Origin: Acidobacteriota bacterium
GTDB lineage: Bacteria > Acidobacteriota > Vicinamibacteria > Marinacidobacterales > SMYC01
Assembly (NCBI GenBank): GCA_004356105.1
Contig: SMYC01000069.1
Span: 1 to 64,000 of the forward strand
Reading direction: 5' to 3'
DNA length: 64,000 nucleotides
Position numbers and translations under genes: made by a program. Below, piece after piece: positions 8,170 through 17,218 of this stretch. Position 1 is the stretch's first letter, and each line of letters begins with the position of its first letter. The notes beneath the pieces are model-generated. The model was not told the DNA's origin. It saw only the letters and a program-made list of their open reading frames with translations, and made no database searches.

Positions 8170-10455
8170 CTACTGAATGTAGCCCAAGCTGCGCAGCCGC
8201 TCGAGCTCGGCGGAGTCCAACTGGCTCGTCGCGGCTTCATCGTCGAGGCGCGCCGCCTCCGCGAAGAGGCGCCAGTTCTCGAGCAATTCGGCGAGGCGCT
8301 CGACGATCTCGGGGTGCTCGTCGGCTACGTCGTCCAGGTTGAGCGGATCGTCGCGATGCGCGTAGAGCTCGAATCTCGGCTCGCCCTCGCCCTCGTCGTC
8401 GAAGCGCACGAGCTTCCATCCGTCGGAGATGATCGACCGAATGGTCGAGTCGAAGCGCAAGTTGGGGAGCAATTCCGTGATCGCGGGACGATTCCACCGC
8501 GCCTCGCCGCCTTCTTCAAAGAGCGACGTGAGGCTTTGCCCTTGCGCCGCCTCGGACGCAGGGAGTCCGCTCAGCTCGAGCATCGTCGGCATTAGGTCGA
8601 TGGTCTGCACCGTCGTCTCGACGCGTCGCCCCGCGGGCACATAGCTCGGGCCCCAGAGCATCATCGGTACCTGGCTGAGCTCGCCATAGACGCTATGTCC
8701 GTGAAAATGTTGGTCGTGCTCCAGGAGCTCGGTTCCGTGATCCGACACGACGGCGACGAGCGCGCGGTCGCTGAGCCCGAGCTCGTCGAGCTTGGCGAAG
8801 ACTTTAGCGAGCGCGTCGTCCATGCCGCGGATCGAGCCGTCCATGCCGTTGGTCTCGTGGCGTACGAAGAGCTCGGGGTCGACCTTGGCTTCGACGAGCT
8901 CGGACGTCGTCGGCATACCGAATTGCTTCATTATCGGGTCCTGTATATGCGGCCGCACTTGCTCGGTCAGCGCGTCGAGCTCGTCCATATCTCCAGGCTC
9001 GGCAAACGTCGTTTCAAAATCTTCTGTAGGGCGAAACGGGCTATGAGGGTCGGCGATGTGGAGCAGTGCGAAAAACGGCGTGTCGCGATGCGACTCCATC
9101 CACGGCAAGAGGCGCGACACGTACTCGGGCGAGCTCTTCAGGGTCTCCCAATCCTGCAGGGAGCCTGACTCGTGCAACACCTCATATCCCTGGTGCAAAT
9201 TGGTGAGCTGGCCGACGAACGGGATCGACGTCAAAGCAAGCGTTGCGTAGCCGGCGGCCCGATAGGCCTCGGCGATCGTTGCCGCGGATGCGGGCAGGCG
9301 ATCCGGGATGTCTTCGACGGTGTGCGTCGTGGGGTAGAGAGATGTCTGGATGGTCGTGACCGAGACTTTGGTCCAAGTCGCTTGGCTTATCGTATCCTCG
9401 AACCACACGCCTTCGCTCGCGATGCGCGTGAGCGTTGGCGCTGTTTCCCGGCCGTAGCCGTAGAGATCCAAGTGATCGGAGCGCAACGTGTCGGTGATGA
9501 TCAGAATGACCGCTTGCGGCTGATTCTCGGGTGCCGCGTTCGATCGTATGGCCGGCGCACCCCAAAATCCGAGAGTTCCGGGGTCGGCGGCATCGATGCT
9601 CAACGTGACAGCGACGCTTTGTCCTCCCATCCCCTCGAGGTCGAGCGAGGCGGCGTGCCAGACGTCCGGCTCGTCTATGACGGTCTCGAGCACGCGGTCG
9701 CCGACTTCGACACGAAAGGTGACGGGTGCCGGCTCGATGGTGGCGAGGCCTAGCTCGAGAAACGGCTCCGCGGGAAGCTCGACCTCATAACGCACACGTT
9801 CCGGTGCGCGCGTCACGATCGCCTCGTTGTAGATCTCCGACATGCCGTGCCAGCCCACGCCCGAGGCAATCGAGCGTAAATGCTCGCCACGGAAAATGAG
9901 CCGGATGGATTCGATCTCGAACTCGGCGTCGGCTTCGTTCGTCGGAATCAAGAGCACATGTGCCATCTCTTCCGGTGAGCGGTTCGACGTGGCACGGATC
10001 AGATAGGTCTGCATCTCGTCGCCCGGTCGGATGGGTGTCGTGAAGGCGATAAGGGGATTGCCGAGTGTAGCCGGGAGCACGAGCTCGGGGCCGCTGAAGC
10101 GGACCTCCATCAGGGTGCCAGCACTGACGCGCGCCCGGACCTCGACGGCGTAGAGCATTTCGGACGCCGGTACCTCTCCGGTGTTTGCAACGATGAGGAC
10201 GGGTTGGTCCGAGCTCGTTTGTCCGCGCATGACCCCGTCCTCGATACGCAGTCCTTCGACGCCTTGGGCGGCGCGCCAATCGAGCTCGTCCTCGTCGAAG
10301 CGCCATGAGGTGGGCGCGTAATTGGCGTCGGCCGTCTCGGGCGTACCTTCAACGACGGCTTCAGAGAAAACATCGACGAAGCGAACCGGGGCGGATGACG
10401 GTGGCGGCCCACCGCATCCCGCGACGAGCACAAGAACGACGAGGGACTTACGCAT
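8170..10455 (-). CDS. lipoprotein of the sulfatase/alkaline-phosphatase superfamily
   Basis: 761 residues, starting with a lipobox (LVLVAGCGG). Residues about 20-300 are beta-rich domains of unknown type; the sulfatase-fold domain starts near residue 315 with VILIITDTLRSDHLDLYGYG (metal-binding Asp). A second metal site follows at VVSDHGTELLEHD and FHGHSVYGE. The position where true sulfatases have C/S-x-P-x-R reads TWTKVSVTTI, so no formylglycine can form there; a Thr or Ser nucleophile as in phosphoglycerol transferases is more likely. Envelope-anchored hydrolase or phosphotransferase of unknown substrate. It ends 70 bp before the ATPase start and lies 3 bp after the arginase-like gene. Confidence 0.8.
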   Translation of the reverse strand: MRKSLVVLVLVAGCGGPPPSSAPVRFVDVFSEAVVEGTPETADANYAPTSWRFDEDELDWRAAQGVEGLRIEDGVMRGQTSSDQPVLIVANTGEVPASEMLYAVEVRARVSAGTLMEVRFSGPELVLPATLGNPLIAFTTPIRPGDEMQTYLIRATSNRSPEEMAHVLLIPTNEADAEFEIESIRLIFRGEHLRSIASGVGWHGMSEIYNEAIVTRAPERVRYEVELPAEPFLELGLATIEPAPVTFRVEVGDRVLETVIDEPDVWHAASLDLEGMGGQSVAVTLSIDAADPGTLGFWGAPAIRSNAAPENQPQAVILIITDTLRSDHLDLYGYGRETAPTLTRIASEGVWFEDTISQATWTKVSVTTIQTSLYPTTHTVEDIPDRLPASAATIAEAYRAAGYATLALTSIPFVGQLTNLHQGYEVLHESGSLQDWETLKSSPEYVSRLLPWMESHRDTPFFALLHIADPHSPFRPTEDFETTFAEPGDMDELDALTEQVRPHIQDPIMKQFGMPTTSELVEAKVDPELFVRHETNGMDGSIRGMDDALAKVFAKLDELGLSDRALVAVVSDHGTELLEHDQHFHGHSVYGELSQVPMMLWGPSYVPAGRRVETTVQTIDLMPTMLELSGLPASEAAQGQSLTSLFEEGGEARWNRPAITELLPNLRFDSTIRSIISDGWKLVRFDDEGEGEPRFELYAHRDDPLNLDDVADEHPEIVERLAELLENWRLFAEAARLDDEAATSQLDSAELERLRSLGYIQ

Positions 10456-10458
10456 GCG

Positions 10459-11430
10459 TTACCTCTCTTTGATTCCTTGAATGGCGCCTTTGATGAGATT
10501 GTATGCCGCTTGGCGCGAGAGCCCATCGGTATCCCGATCGCCCCACGGCGTCGAGGCGATCCCTAGGGCGGCCGCTTTCTCGTAGCGGAACATCTCTGTG
10601 AGGGCTCCGGCGAGCTCCATGCTCGTTGGGCCGTTCGGTACCGTCAGCGGGTGGCCGGCAACTTCCTTTGGGTCGAGAACGTCCATATCGATATGGATGT
10701 AGATCTTGTCGACGAGCGAGGATAAGCGCTCCATTTGTGCGTGGATCTTCTCCGACCGGTTGCGAATGTCATCGGTCGAGATGTGCTCGACCTCGCTGCG
10801 GTCGAGGAGCTCTTGCTCGAGCGGATCCGTGTCGCGCACCGCGCCCATGACGATATAACGCTCCGGGAGGGGAATGTCGAGGCCGGATTCTAGGCGCAAG
10901 TTCCGTAAGCACATGCCCGCGGCCACCGCGACGGGCATACCGCCGAGCATGCCGCTGAGCGTCGTCTCCGGAGTGTTGATGTCGCCATGGGCGTCGATGA
11001 ACACGAGGCCGATCTTGAGCGGCCGGCGCGATGGACCCGAGCGCTGGAGACCGCCGAGAATGCCGGAGAGCGAGCTGCAATTCGCGAGAAGGCCAACGGT
11101 CAAGTAACCTTCGCGCTCGTTCTCGGCGACGATGTTCCCAAGGTGAGCGTTGGCCAGCCCGAGACGATGCCACTCGCCATAATCTTTGTCCTCTGCTTCC
11201 GTGAGCTTCACCGTGGGGATCGGCTTCACCGTGCCGCCAGCTTCTTCGATCCACTGAACGACGCCGCCTTCTTCGAGATAGTCGGGGCCTCCCGAAAGCT
11301 CGGGGACGTTGCGTGCGCCGGAATAAGGCATCTTCACGGGGGCAACGCGGATCTTGCCGTCCGAGGTCTCGTATTTCTGCGCGGTGGCGAGCGCTGGGGT
11401 AAGCAAGGCCAAGATGAGCCACTTATTCAT
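10459..11430 (-). CDS. exported arginase/agmatinase-like protein
   Basis: 323 residues from the ATG at 11430, which overlaps the cca stop (ATGA) and gives a clean signal peptide (WLILALLTPALATAQ). The ureohydrolase fold shows FIDAHGDINTPETT and HIDMDVLDP, two of the three metal-binding clusters. The first cluster, normally GGDHS, reads LLANCSSLSG here, so one manganese-ligand His is missing. The usual enzymes are cytoplasmic; a secreted form with an altered site may have a different substrate or be a non-canonical hydrolase. Confidence 0.75.
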   Translation of the reverse strand: MNKWLILALLTPALATAQKYETSDGKIRVAPVKMPYSGARNVPELSGGPDYLEEGGVVQWIEEAGGTVKPIPTVKLTEAEDKDYGEWHRLGLANAHLGNIVAENEREGYLTVGLLANCSSLSGILGGLQRSGPSRRPLKIGLVFIDAHGDINTPETTLSGMLGGMPVAVAAGMCLRNLRLESGLDIPLPERYIVMGAVRDTDPLEQELLDRSEVEHISTDDIRNRSEKIHAQMERLSSLVDKIYIHIDMDVLDPKEVAGHPLTVPNGPTSMELAGALTEMFRYEKAAALGIASTPWGDRDTDGLSRQAAYNLIKGAIQGIKER

Positions 11431-12842
11431 TGGGGGTCTCCTTCGGTCAATACTGCATCGAGAATTTTGTTGGGGTCGTCCCATCCATGCTCGTCCTGGA
11501 CCTCGCGACAGCGTGCGAGTATATCGCCAAAAACTTTTCCAGGATGCAAACCGCGTGCGATCAAGTGCCGTCCGAGAACGACGTCTTTCGGCGCTTCCAC
11601 CACGAGCTCGAGCGCCTCCATCTGCTGCCGAAAGTGAATACCGGCGGGGTATTGCCGCGCGAGCGCGTCTTTCGTCGTGCGGCCAAGATGATCGGCGGTC
11701 GCGACGCGCAGAAGAAGCTCCATCGTTACTCCGCGCGCTTTTAGATCGCGCGCGAGACGGCGATAGCCTTTCGCCGTCGCGCCGTTTCTGAAATAAAGAC
11801 CCGGCGCGAGGTGATGGCGTACGAGCACGCCGACGCGGTCGACGAGCTCGGTCGGGGCGCGTAAGCGCTCGAGAAACGCTTCCGCGATGGATACACCTTC
11901 GCTGTCATGTCTGTGCGATCGGATCCGGCCGTCGACTTTTTCGGTTGTTGCGGGCTTTCCGAAGTCGTGGCAGAGTGCGCCGTACATGAGGGCCAGATCG
12001 TTCTGGTCGCCTAGGCGGAGCCTAGCTGCCTCGTCGATCACCAAAAGGGTGTGGACGAAGACATTTCCTTCGGGATGCCATTCCGGCTCTTGCGGCGTTT
12101 CGACCATCGCTTCTATCTCGGGAAAAATCCGCAGCAGCCCCGTCTCACGAAGAAACTCGAACGCGATAGAAGGCCGCTCTGCCTTCAAGAGGATCTTGTT
12201 GAGCTCCGCAAAGACGCGCTCCGCCGAGAGCTCCGAAAGGTCGAGCGCTGCGCAAAGCCGCTTGAGCTCGTCGTTCGGCGTCATCCCGAAACGCGCCGCG
12301 AACTGGGCCACACGCAAGCCGCGGAGCGGGTCTTCCGAGAAATGTGATGGGTCGGTGGCACGGAGGACCTTGGCCTCGAGATCGTCCCGCCCGCCGAAAG
12401 GATCAAGAAGAGCGCCGGTCGCAAGGTCGTAGCCAACACTATTAATCGTGACGTCGCGTCGCCTCGCGGCCTCCTCGAAGCTCATCTCCGGGTCGTAGGT
12501 GACCTCGAACCCCGTATGGCCTTTCGCGACCTTGCTGTCTTTCCGCGGCAAGGAGAAGTCGGCGTCGAGGCCCCGCACGCGAAGCACACCGAAAGCGCGA
12601 CCAATCCGAGTAACTTTACCGAAGCGCGCGAGCACCGCTTCGAGGCGCTCCAGCGGAAGGCCAAAGACCTCGATATCGACGTCTTTCGAAGGGATGTCGA
12701 GAAGACGATCGCGAATGTAGCCGCCAACGAGAAAGGCGCGCCCGCCCGCCTCACGAAGCGCTGCCGCGATCTGCGGCAGAGGCTCTTCGAGACGGATCCT
12801 GATATTGATAGGGTCGCGCAACGTGATCAGGGCTCGCGCCAC
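11427..12842 (-). CDS. cca: CCA-adding tRNA nucleotidyltransferase with HD domain
   Basis: 471 residues. It adds or repairs the 3' CCA of tRNAs. The class II nucleotidyltransferase head has FLVGGYIRDRLLD (GG...RD) and the metal-binding pair DVDIEVFG; ARRRDVTINS and SEDPLRGLRVAQF are further family motifs. The C-terminal half carries an HD phosphohydrolase domain (LMYGALCHDFGKP), as in bifunctional or multifunctional Cca proteins. The start overlaps the end of the MOSC gene by 16 bp; a slightly later start is possible. Cytoplasmic. Confidence 0.88.
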   Translation of the reverse strand: MARALITLRDPINIRIRLEEPLPQIAAALREAGGRAFLVGGYIRDRLLDIPSKDVDIEVFGLPLERLEAVLARFGKVTRIGRAFGVLRVRGLDADFSLPRKDSKVAKGHTGFEVTYDPEMSFEEAARRRDVTINSVGYDLATGALLDPFGGRDDLEAKVLRATDPSHFSEDPLRGLRVAQFAARFGMTPNDELKRLCAALDLSELSAERVFAELNKILLKAERPSIAFEFLRETGLLRIFPEIEAMVETPQEPEWHPEGNVFVHTLLVIDEAARLRLGDQNDLALMYGALCHDFGKPATTEKVDGRIRSHRHDSEGVSIAEAFLERLRAPTELVDRVGVLVRHHLAPGLYFRNGATAKGYRRLARDLKARGVTMELLLRVATADHLGRTTKDALARQYPAGIHFRQQMEALELVVEAPKDVVLGRHLIARGLHPGKVFGDILARCREVQDEHGWDDPNKILDAVLTEGDPQ

Positions 12843-13273
12843 TCCACGGGGTCGCCGACCGCAATTTTCCCGTCATCGAGAACTTCGCCAAAGGCGCCGC
12901 CTAGCCACTCGGAGCGCATGGCGCTTCTGAGACCTTGATGCGCCTCGTCCATCCGCTCACAGGGTCTCGTCTCCCCGTAAATGCGTATACGCACGGCGCC
13001 GATGGCGAGAACCCGTCCGCTGGCGTCTTTCAGGTCGACACCGCTCACCATGAGATTGGCGCGGCGCAACGACGGGTCGGCGTCGCCTTTCGTTTGCTCC
13101 ATGAGCGCTTGCCACGCTTCTTTGGAGAGAATGGTGACTTGGCGTTTGCCGCCCTGGTTGGCATTGCCTTTGATGCCGCGGCCTTCCACCATGGTGGCTT
13201 CCGATTGAGGATCCATGGGCCCGCGTTTGAAACGCTTGACCCAAATCGCCTCGAGACGTCCCTGCTGTGTCAT
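12827..13273 (-). CDS. MOSC domain protein
   Basis: 148 residues, essentially a single MOSC (molybdenum-cofactor sulfurase C-terminal) domain. VEGRGIKGNANQGGKRQVTI at the start and RIYGETRPCERMDE with its conserved Cys match stand-alone MOSC proteins such as YiiM-like enzymes. Relatives bind the molybdenum cofactor or reduce N-hydroxylated bases. First gene of the minus-strand run toward cca; a divergent aminotransferase remnant lies just upstream. Confidence 0.82.
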   Translation of the reverse strand: MTQQGRLEAIWVKRFKRGPMDPQSEATMVEGRGIKGNANQGGKRQVTILSKEAWQALMEQTKGDADPSLRRANLMVSGVDLKDASGRVLAIGAVRIRIYGETRPCERMDEAHQGLRSAMRSEWLGGAFGEVLDDGKIAVGDPVEWREP

Positions 13274-13297
13274 GTCTGACGCTATTTTAGACGAGTT

Positions 13298-13733
13298 TTG
13301 CGATATTCTCCGTCCACGACGAAGCCACGACGTGAATTCTTCAAAACGCTATATCCGCAAGTTCGAGCACATCGGAACTCACCCGGTCGCCATCGAGCAG
13401 GCGCTTCTCCAGGCGATCAAGTTTCACGAAAGCCTCGGCCCCAAGCGCAAAGAGGAACGACTGCGCTACCTGAAGAACTACTGGGTCGAGCGTGTCCTGG
13501 AACTGCCGCGGGTCGTCATCAATACGCCGCTAAAGGATCATCAATCCTGCGGGATCGCGAATGTCGCCATCGAGAATATTTCGCCCAAGGCCGTCGCAGA
13601 ATATTTCTACGACAAGCACCGCGTCTTCACGGTCGCCGTCGAACAGGGCGTGCGCGTATCACCCAACCTGTTCACGCGTCTGAGTGATTTGGACGCATTG
13701 GTTCTAGCCATTCAGGAGCTCGCGGCCGGCTAG
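13298..13733 (+). pseudogene. class V aminotransferase remnant (Tat signal + C-terminal third)
   Basis: Two frames tell one story. The frame from TTG 13298 begins with a twin-arginine-like head (KPRREFFKTL), then the neighbouring frame continues with RKFEHIGTHPVAIEQ, KRKEERLRYLKNYWVERV and RVSPNLFTRLSDLDAL, typical of the C-terminal domain of isopenicillin-N-epimerase-like PLP enzymes. The whole PLP-binding central part, about 200 residues, is missing. An internal deletion with loss of frame best explains this. Exported class V aminotransferase-fold proteins with a Tat signal are known in this kind of genome. Confidence 0.6.
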
Positions 13734-13833
13734 CCGCGGCCGACGAAAGGCCGTTGGCGTCGAGCGGCAAGCTCGCCATGTAACGCACGGCTTTCACGTC
13801 GATGCGAGCAAACGCTTATAATGCGCCGCGCCC

Positions 13834-15093
13834 ATGGACGACGTTTTCTACTTTGGCGAGGACGGCTTAAGAGTCGACGAAGTCTCGATTGCCCGGCTGG
13901 CGGAGTCTGTCCCGACGCCTTTCTATGTATATGGGGTCTCGGCTCTCGTGGAGCGCTTTCGTGCGCTCGAGCGCGCGTTCGAATCGTTCGCGCATTTGCA
14001 TTGTGTGGCGCTGAAAGCGAATAGCCAGCCGGCGCTCCTCAGGCCGCTCGTTGCGGAAGGGGCCGGCGCCGAGGTCGTCTCCGGTGCGGAGCTCGCGCTC
14101 GCGCTCGCACTTGGCTTTCCGCCGTCGCGCATCGTGTTCTCGGGTGTGGGCAAGACCGAGCGAGAGCTGCGCGCGGGTCTCGAGGCGGACATTCGCATGT
14201 TTCTCGTCGAGTCCGAGACCGAGCTCAGTGTGCTGAACGAGCTTGCTGCCTCCGATGGACGGAAAGCCCGAGTAGCGCTCCGGCTGAATCTGGATATCGA
14301 TCCCAGGACGCACCCGCACATCGCGACGGGGGTCTCGACGGCCAAGTTCGGTGTCGACGCCGTCGAGGCCGAGCGGCTCTATGCAGCCCATAAAGATTTT
14401 GCCCACCTCGAGCTCGTGGGGATCCACTCGCATATCGGCTCGCAGGTAACGTCGATCGAGCCCCTCGCCGAGAACGCTTGCATGCTTGCGGAATGGGTGC
14501 GCAAATTGCGAGACCAAGGCGTCCCGCTCCGCTATGTGGATATTGGCGGCGGGATTGGCATCCCCTATGAGGGCGAGGAGACTCCGAGCTTCGATACCTA
14601 TGCCGAGCGTGTCATTGAGCCGCTCGCTGAGCTCGATGTCGAAATTCTTACCGAGCCCGGCCGCGTGCTACTCGGCCCCGTGGGTGCCTTCATCGTGCGG
14701 GTGCTCTATGTGAAAAAAGTGCACGGGCACAACTATGCCGTGGTCGATGCTGGAATCAACGATCTCATCCGTCCGGCTTTCTATAACGCTTATCATCGTG
14801 TCGTTCCTGTTGCGGGTAGCGGGAGTGGCGCGACGAAGCCCGTGGACGTCGTCGGCGCGGTGTGCGAGAGCTCCGACGTATTCGCGCGCAACCGGGAGCT
14901 TCCCGAGCTCAGCCGTTCCGACCTCCTTGCGATTTTGGACACGGGCGCATACGGTTTCGTGATGGCCTCGAACTACAATTTGAGGCCGCGCCCGGCGGAA
15001 GTTGTCGTGGAAGGCAGCGCGCACCGCATCGTGCGCGCCGCGGAGACGGAGAGGGAGCTCGTCAGTCGCGAGCTCGGAAAGGCAAACGCGTGA
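13834..15093 (+). CDS. lysA: diaminopimelate decarboxylase
   Basis: 419 residues; last step of lysine synthesis, meso-diaminopimelate to L-lysine. The alanine-racemase-like barrel has the PLP lysine in VALKANSQPALL (about residue 55), the glycine-rich phosphate loop GGGIGIPYEGEE and EPGRVLLGP. The C-terminal beta domain supplies CESSDVFARNRELP, with the active-site Cys of the partner subunit, and DTGAYGFVMASNYN. The stop overlaps the start of the next gene in a GTGA. Good start codon; no upstream regulatory structure recognised. Confidence 0.92.
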   Translation: MDDVFYFGEDGLRVDEVSIARLAESVPTPFYVYGVSALVERFRALERAFESFAHLHCVALKANSQPALLRPLVAEGAGAEVVSGAELALALALGFPPSRIVFSGVGKTERELRAGLEADIRMFLVESETELSVLNELAASDGRKARVALRLNLDIDPRTHPHIATGVSTAKFGVDAVEAERLYAAHKDFAHLELVGIHSHIGSQVTSIEPLAENACMLAEWVRKLRDQGVPLRYVDIGGGIGIPYEGEETPSFDTYAERVIEPLAELDVEILTEPGRVLLGPVGAFIVRVLYVKKVHGHNYAVVDAGINDLIRPAFYNAYHRVVPVAGSGSGATKPVDVVGAVCESSDVFARNRELPELSRSDLLAILDTGAYGFVMASNYNLRPRPAEVVVEGSAHRIVRAAETERELVSRELGKANA

Positions 15094-15599
15094 CGACCTA
15101 TCGTCCCTTGCTGAGGATGTTTCTCGTCGTGATCGTGGCGGCGTCTTTCGTGTTCTTTTTGCTCGGCGAGTCGTCTTGGGCGGATGCGGGTTGGGCTCTT
15201 TTCCTCGTGGTGCTTTGGAGTCCGGTAAAAGGGGTGACCTATCGCCGCCTCGGTGGGAGGCTGCCTTATCTCGGTGCTCTCCTCGGCAGTATTTCGTGGC
15301 AGGCTGTGGGGCTTCCGATCGACCTCGATTCGTTTTGGGTCATCATGGGGGTGAGCTTTCTCGCCGGGGTTGCGATCGAGACGCTCGCCCTCGCCGCGAC
15401 GGGTACGGCACCGAACTTCACGCGCTGTTTATTCCTCGCGCTTTACGGAAACCTGATCGTGCACTTTCTTCAAATAGGGTGGTTTACGTCGCAGCGCAAC
15501 TTGGCCCTCGGCGTTCTGTTCGTTCTCGTGGGGATTTTCCTTTTCTTCATTCCCGCCTTTTACGCCGACCATTTTACTCAGGAACCGCGGGAGCAGTAG
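15090..15599 (+). CDS. small integral membrane protein, unknown function
   Basis: 169 residues from GTG 15090, coupled to lysA by a 4-bp overlap. Five or so hydrophobic helices are visible (FLVVIVAASFVFFLL, AGWALFLVVLWS, VIMGVSFLAGVAIETLAL, LFLALYGNLIVHFL, LGVLFVLVGIFLFFIPAFY). I do not recognise a family. The position between lysA and an amino-acid permease gene could mean a link with amino-acid export or uptake, but nothing in the sequence proves it. The longer track ORF beginning at 14862 overlaps lysA out of frame and is not used. Confidence 0.65.
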   Translation: MTTYRPLLRMFLVVIVAASFVFFLLGESSWADAGWALFLVVLWSPVKGVTYRRLGGRLPYLGALLGSISWQAVGLPIDLDSFWVIMGVSFLAGVAIETLALAATGTAPNFTRCLFLALYGNLIVHFLQIGWFTSQRNLALGVLFVLVGIFLFFIPAFYADHFTQEPREQ

Positions 15600-15606
15600 G
15601 GCACTA

Positions 15607-17085
15607 ATGTCGAAGGCTGGTCTCAGCCGCGAGCTCGGCCTGCTCGGCCTCGTGGCCACCGGCGTCTGCGCCATGCTTGGCGCGGGCGTCAACGTCGTGC
15701 CGTTCATGATCCAAAGGAACGTGCCCGGCATCGGTCCATCGGTGCTCTTTGCCTATTCCCTTGCGGTCGTCCCCGCGCTCTTGGCGGCCTTTTGCTACGC
15801 GATGCTCGCCTCCGCTATGCCAAGGGCCGGCGGGAGCTATGTCTTCGCGAGCCGCAGCCTCAGTCCTTATCTCGGCTTCGTGGCGAGCTTCTCGCAATGG
15901 TTCGGCCTGTCCATGGCCATTGGAGTTGTCTCTTACGTGCTCGTGCCGTTTCTACGCGATCTCGCCGAGGCGGTGTCTCTTTCGAACGTTGCCGCGTTCC
16001 TCGAGCAGGGACCGATCCGTCTCTTGCTGCCCCTCGCGTTTTTGTGGCTATTCACCGGCGTCAATCTGCTCGGCACGAAGTTCTATGAGCGAACGCTCGT
16101 CCCACTCATGATATTGATGTTCGCGGGTGGTTTCGTCGCGATTGCTGCCGGTTTCTCTTTCACCCACGAAGATTTTGCCGCCGCGGTGAAGCTCCGAGAA
16201 GGTGTTCTGATTGCCCTCCCCGAGCGCGTCCCCTTCGACTGGGGTCCGGTGCTCACCGGATCGGTGCTCTTGTTCTCGAGCTTCATCGGGTTCGACTCCA
16301 TTGCTCAAGCGGGTGGCGAGGCGAAGCGGCCGGGGCGCAACCTTCCTCTGGCGATTTGCATCACCATCGGCACGGTCGGCGCCTACTACATCGCCTTTAC
16401 CGCCGCTGTCTACCACGCCGTGCCGTGGACTTTCATCGCGGAGCGCGCCATGACGACCGATCTCACGGCGCCTGGGCTGCTCGGCTACCTGATGTCGCCG
16501 GGGTGGACGGTTTTGATCGTTGCGGCCGCAACGATTGCGCTAGCGAACGATTTGCCCGCGATGATCCTTTCCGTCTCGCGCCTCGTTTTCGCCTGGGCGG
16601 AAGACGGCATCTTCCCAGCCACTTTCGCGACCATCAACGCCCGCTACCGCACACCTCACTGGGCGATTCTGCTGAGCAGTGTCGCTGCCTCCGTGGGTAT
16701 CGTCGGCAATCACGCATCGGGAGATTTCTTCCTCGGCATCGATTTGCTCGTCACTGCCATGCTCGTGAATTTCTTCTTGATGGCCATCTCCGTGATCGCG
16801 CTCCCCAAAAAGAATCCTGAGATCGCCAGCAATATCCAATTCATGCGCTCCCGTCCGCTGCAGCTCGCCGTGGCCGTCTCCGCGAGCGTTCTTTTATTCG
16901 CGCTCACCATCATCCAGGTGGTGAAGGACGTTTCGACGCAGGCGGATGCCTGGTACTTCCACGCCTTTTACACTTACTTAGTCGTCCTCGGCGTCGGCTC
17001 TCTAATCTACGCCTACCGCGTGGCAAAGATGCGCGCGCAAGGAATCGATCTGAAGTCCCGCTTCGCCAAACTCCCCGACCAGTGA
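15607..17085 (+). CDS. APC-superfamily amino acid permease
   Basis: 492 residues with about 12 membrane spans. The first helix carries the broken-helix glycine pattern of APC transporters (LLGLVATGVCAMLGAGVNVVP), and SMPRAGGSYVFASR after helix 2 is the standard second signature. GGEAKRPGRNLPLAI after helix 6 is also typical. Probably a proton- or antiport-driven amino-acid carrier in the inner membrane; substrate unknown. Follows the membrane protein gene by 7 bp and so belongs to the lysA operon; a large palindrome lies downstream. Confidence 0.88.
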   Translation: MSKAGLSRELGLLGLVATGVCAMLGAGVNVVPFMIQRNVPGIGPSVLFAYSLAVVPALLAAFCYAMLASAMPRAGGSYVFASRSLSPYLGFVASFSQWFGLSMAIGVVSYVLVPFLRDLAEAVSLSNVAAFLEQGPIRLLLPLAFLWLFTGVNLLGTKFYERTLVPLMILMFAGGFVAIAAGFSFTHEDFAAAVKLREGVLIALPERVPFDWGPVLTGSVLLFSSFIGFDSIAQAGGEAKRPGRNLPLAICITIGTVGAYYIAFTAAVYHAVPWTFIAERAMTTDLTAPGLLGYLMSPGWTVLIVAAATIALANDLPAMILSVSRLVFAWAEDGIFPATFATINARYRTPHWAILLSSVAASVGIVGNHASGDFFLGIDLLVTAMLVNFFLMAISVIALPKKNPEIASNIQFMRSRPLQLAVAVSASVLLFALTIIQVVKDVSTQADAWYFHAFYTYLVVLGVGSLIYAYRVAKMRAQGIDLKSRFAKLPDQ

Positions 17086-17142
17086 TGCTTGGCGCCAGAT
17101 CAATGTCAAGAAAAGCATGACGCAAAGGCGCGCGCGTCGTCT

Positions 17143-17185
17143 TTATCCCCACCTCTCCTCCTTATAGGAGGGGAGGTGGGGATAA
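17143..17185. repeat. 43-bp palindromic element, copy 1
   Basis: Two 20-bp arms, TTATCCCCACCTCTCCTCCT and its complement with one G:U-type mismatch, are separated by only 3 bp. It lies between two convergent genes. It could fold into a hairpin that ends transcription, though no T-run follows on either side; a related palindrome at 32828-32889 shares the first 15-18 bases, which fits a dispersed REP-like element. Confidence 0.7.
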
Positions 17186-17218
17186 GAAAAAAGAGCAGCG
17201 AATCTGGGCGGTTGAAGG

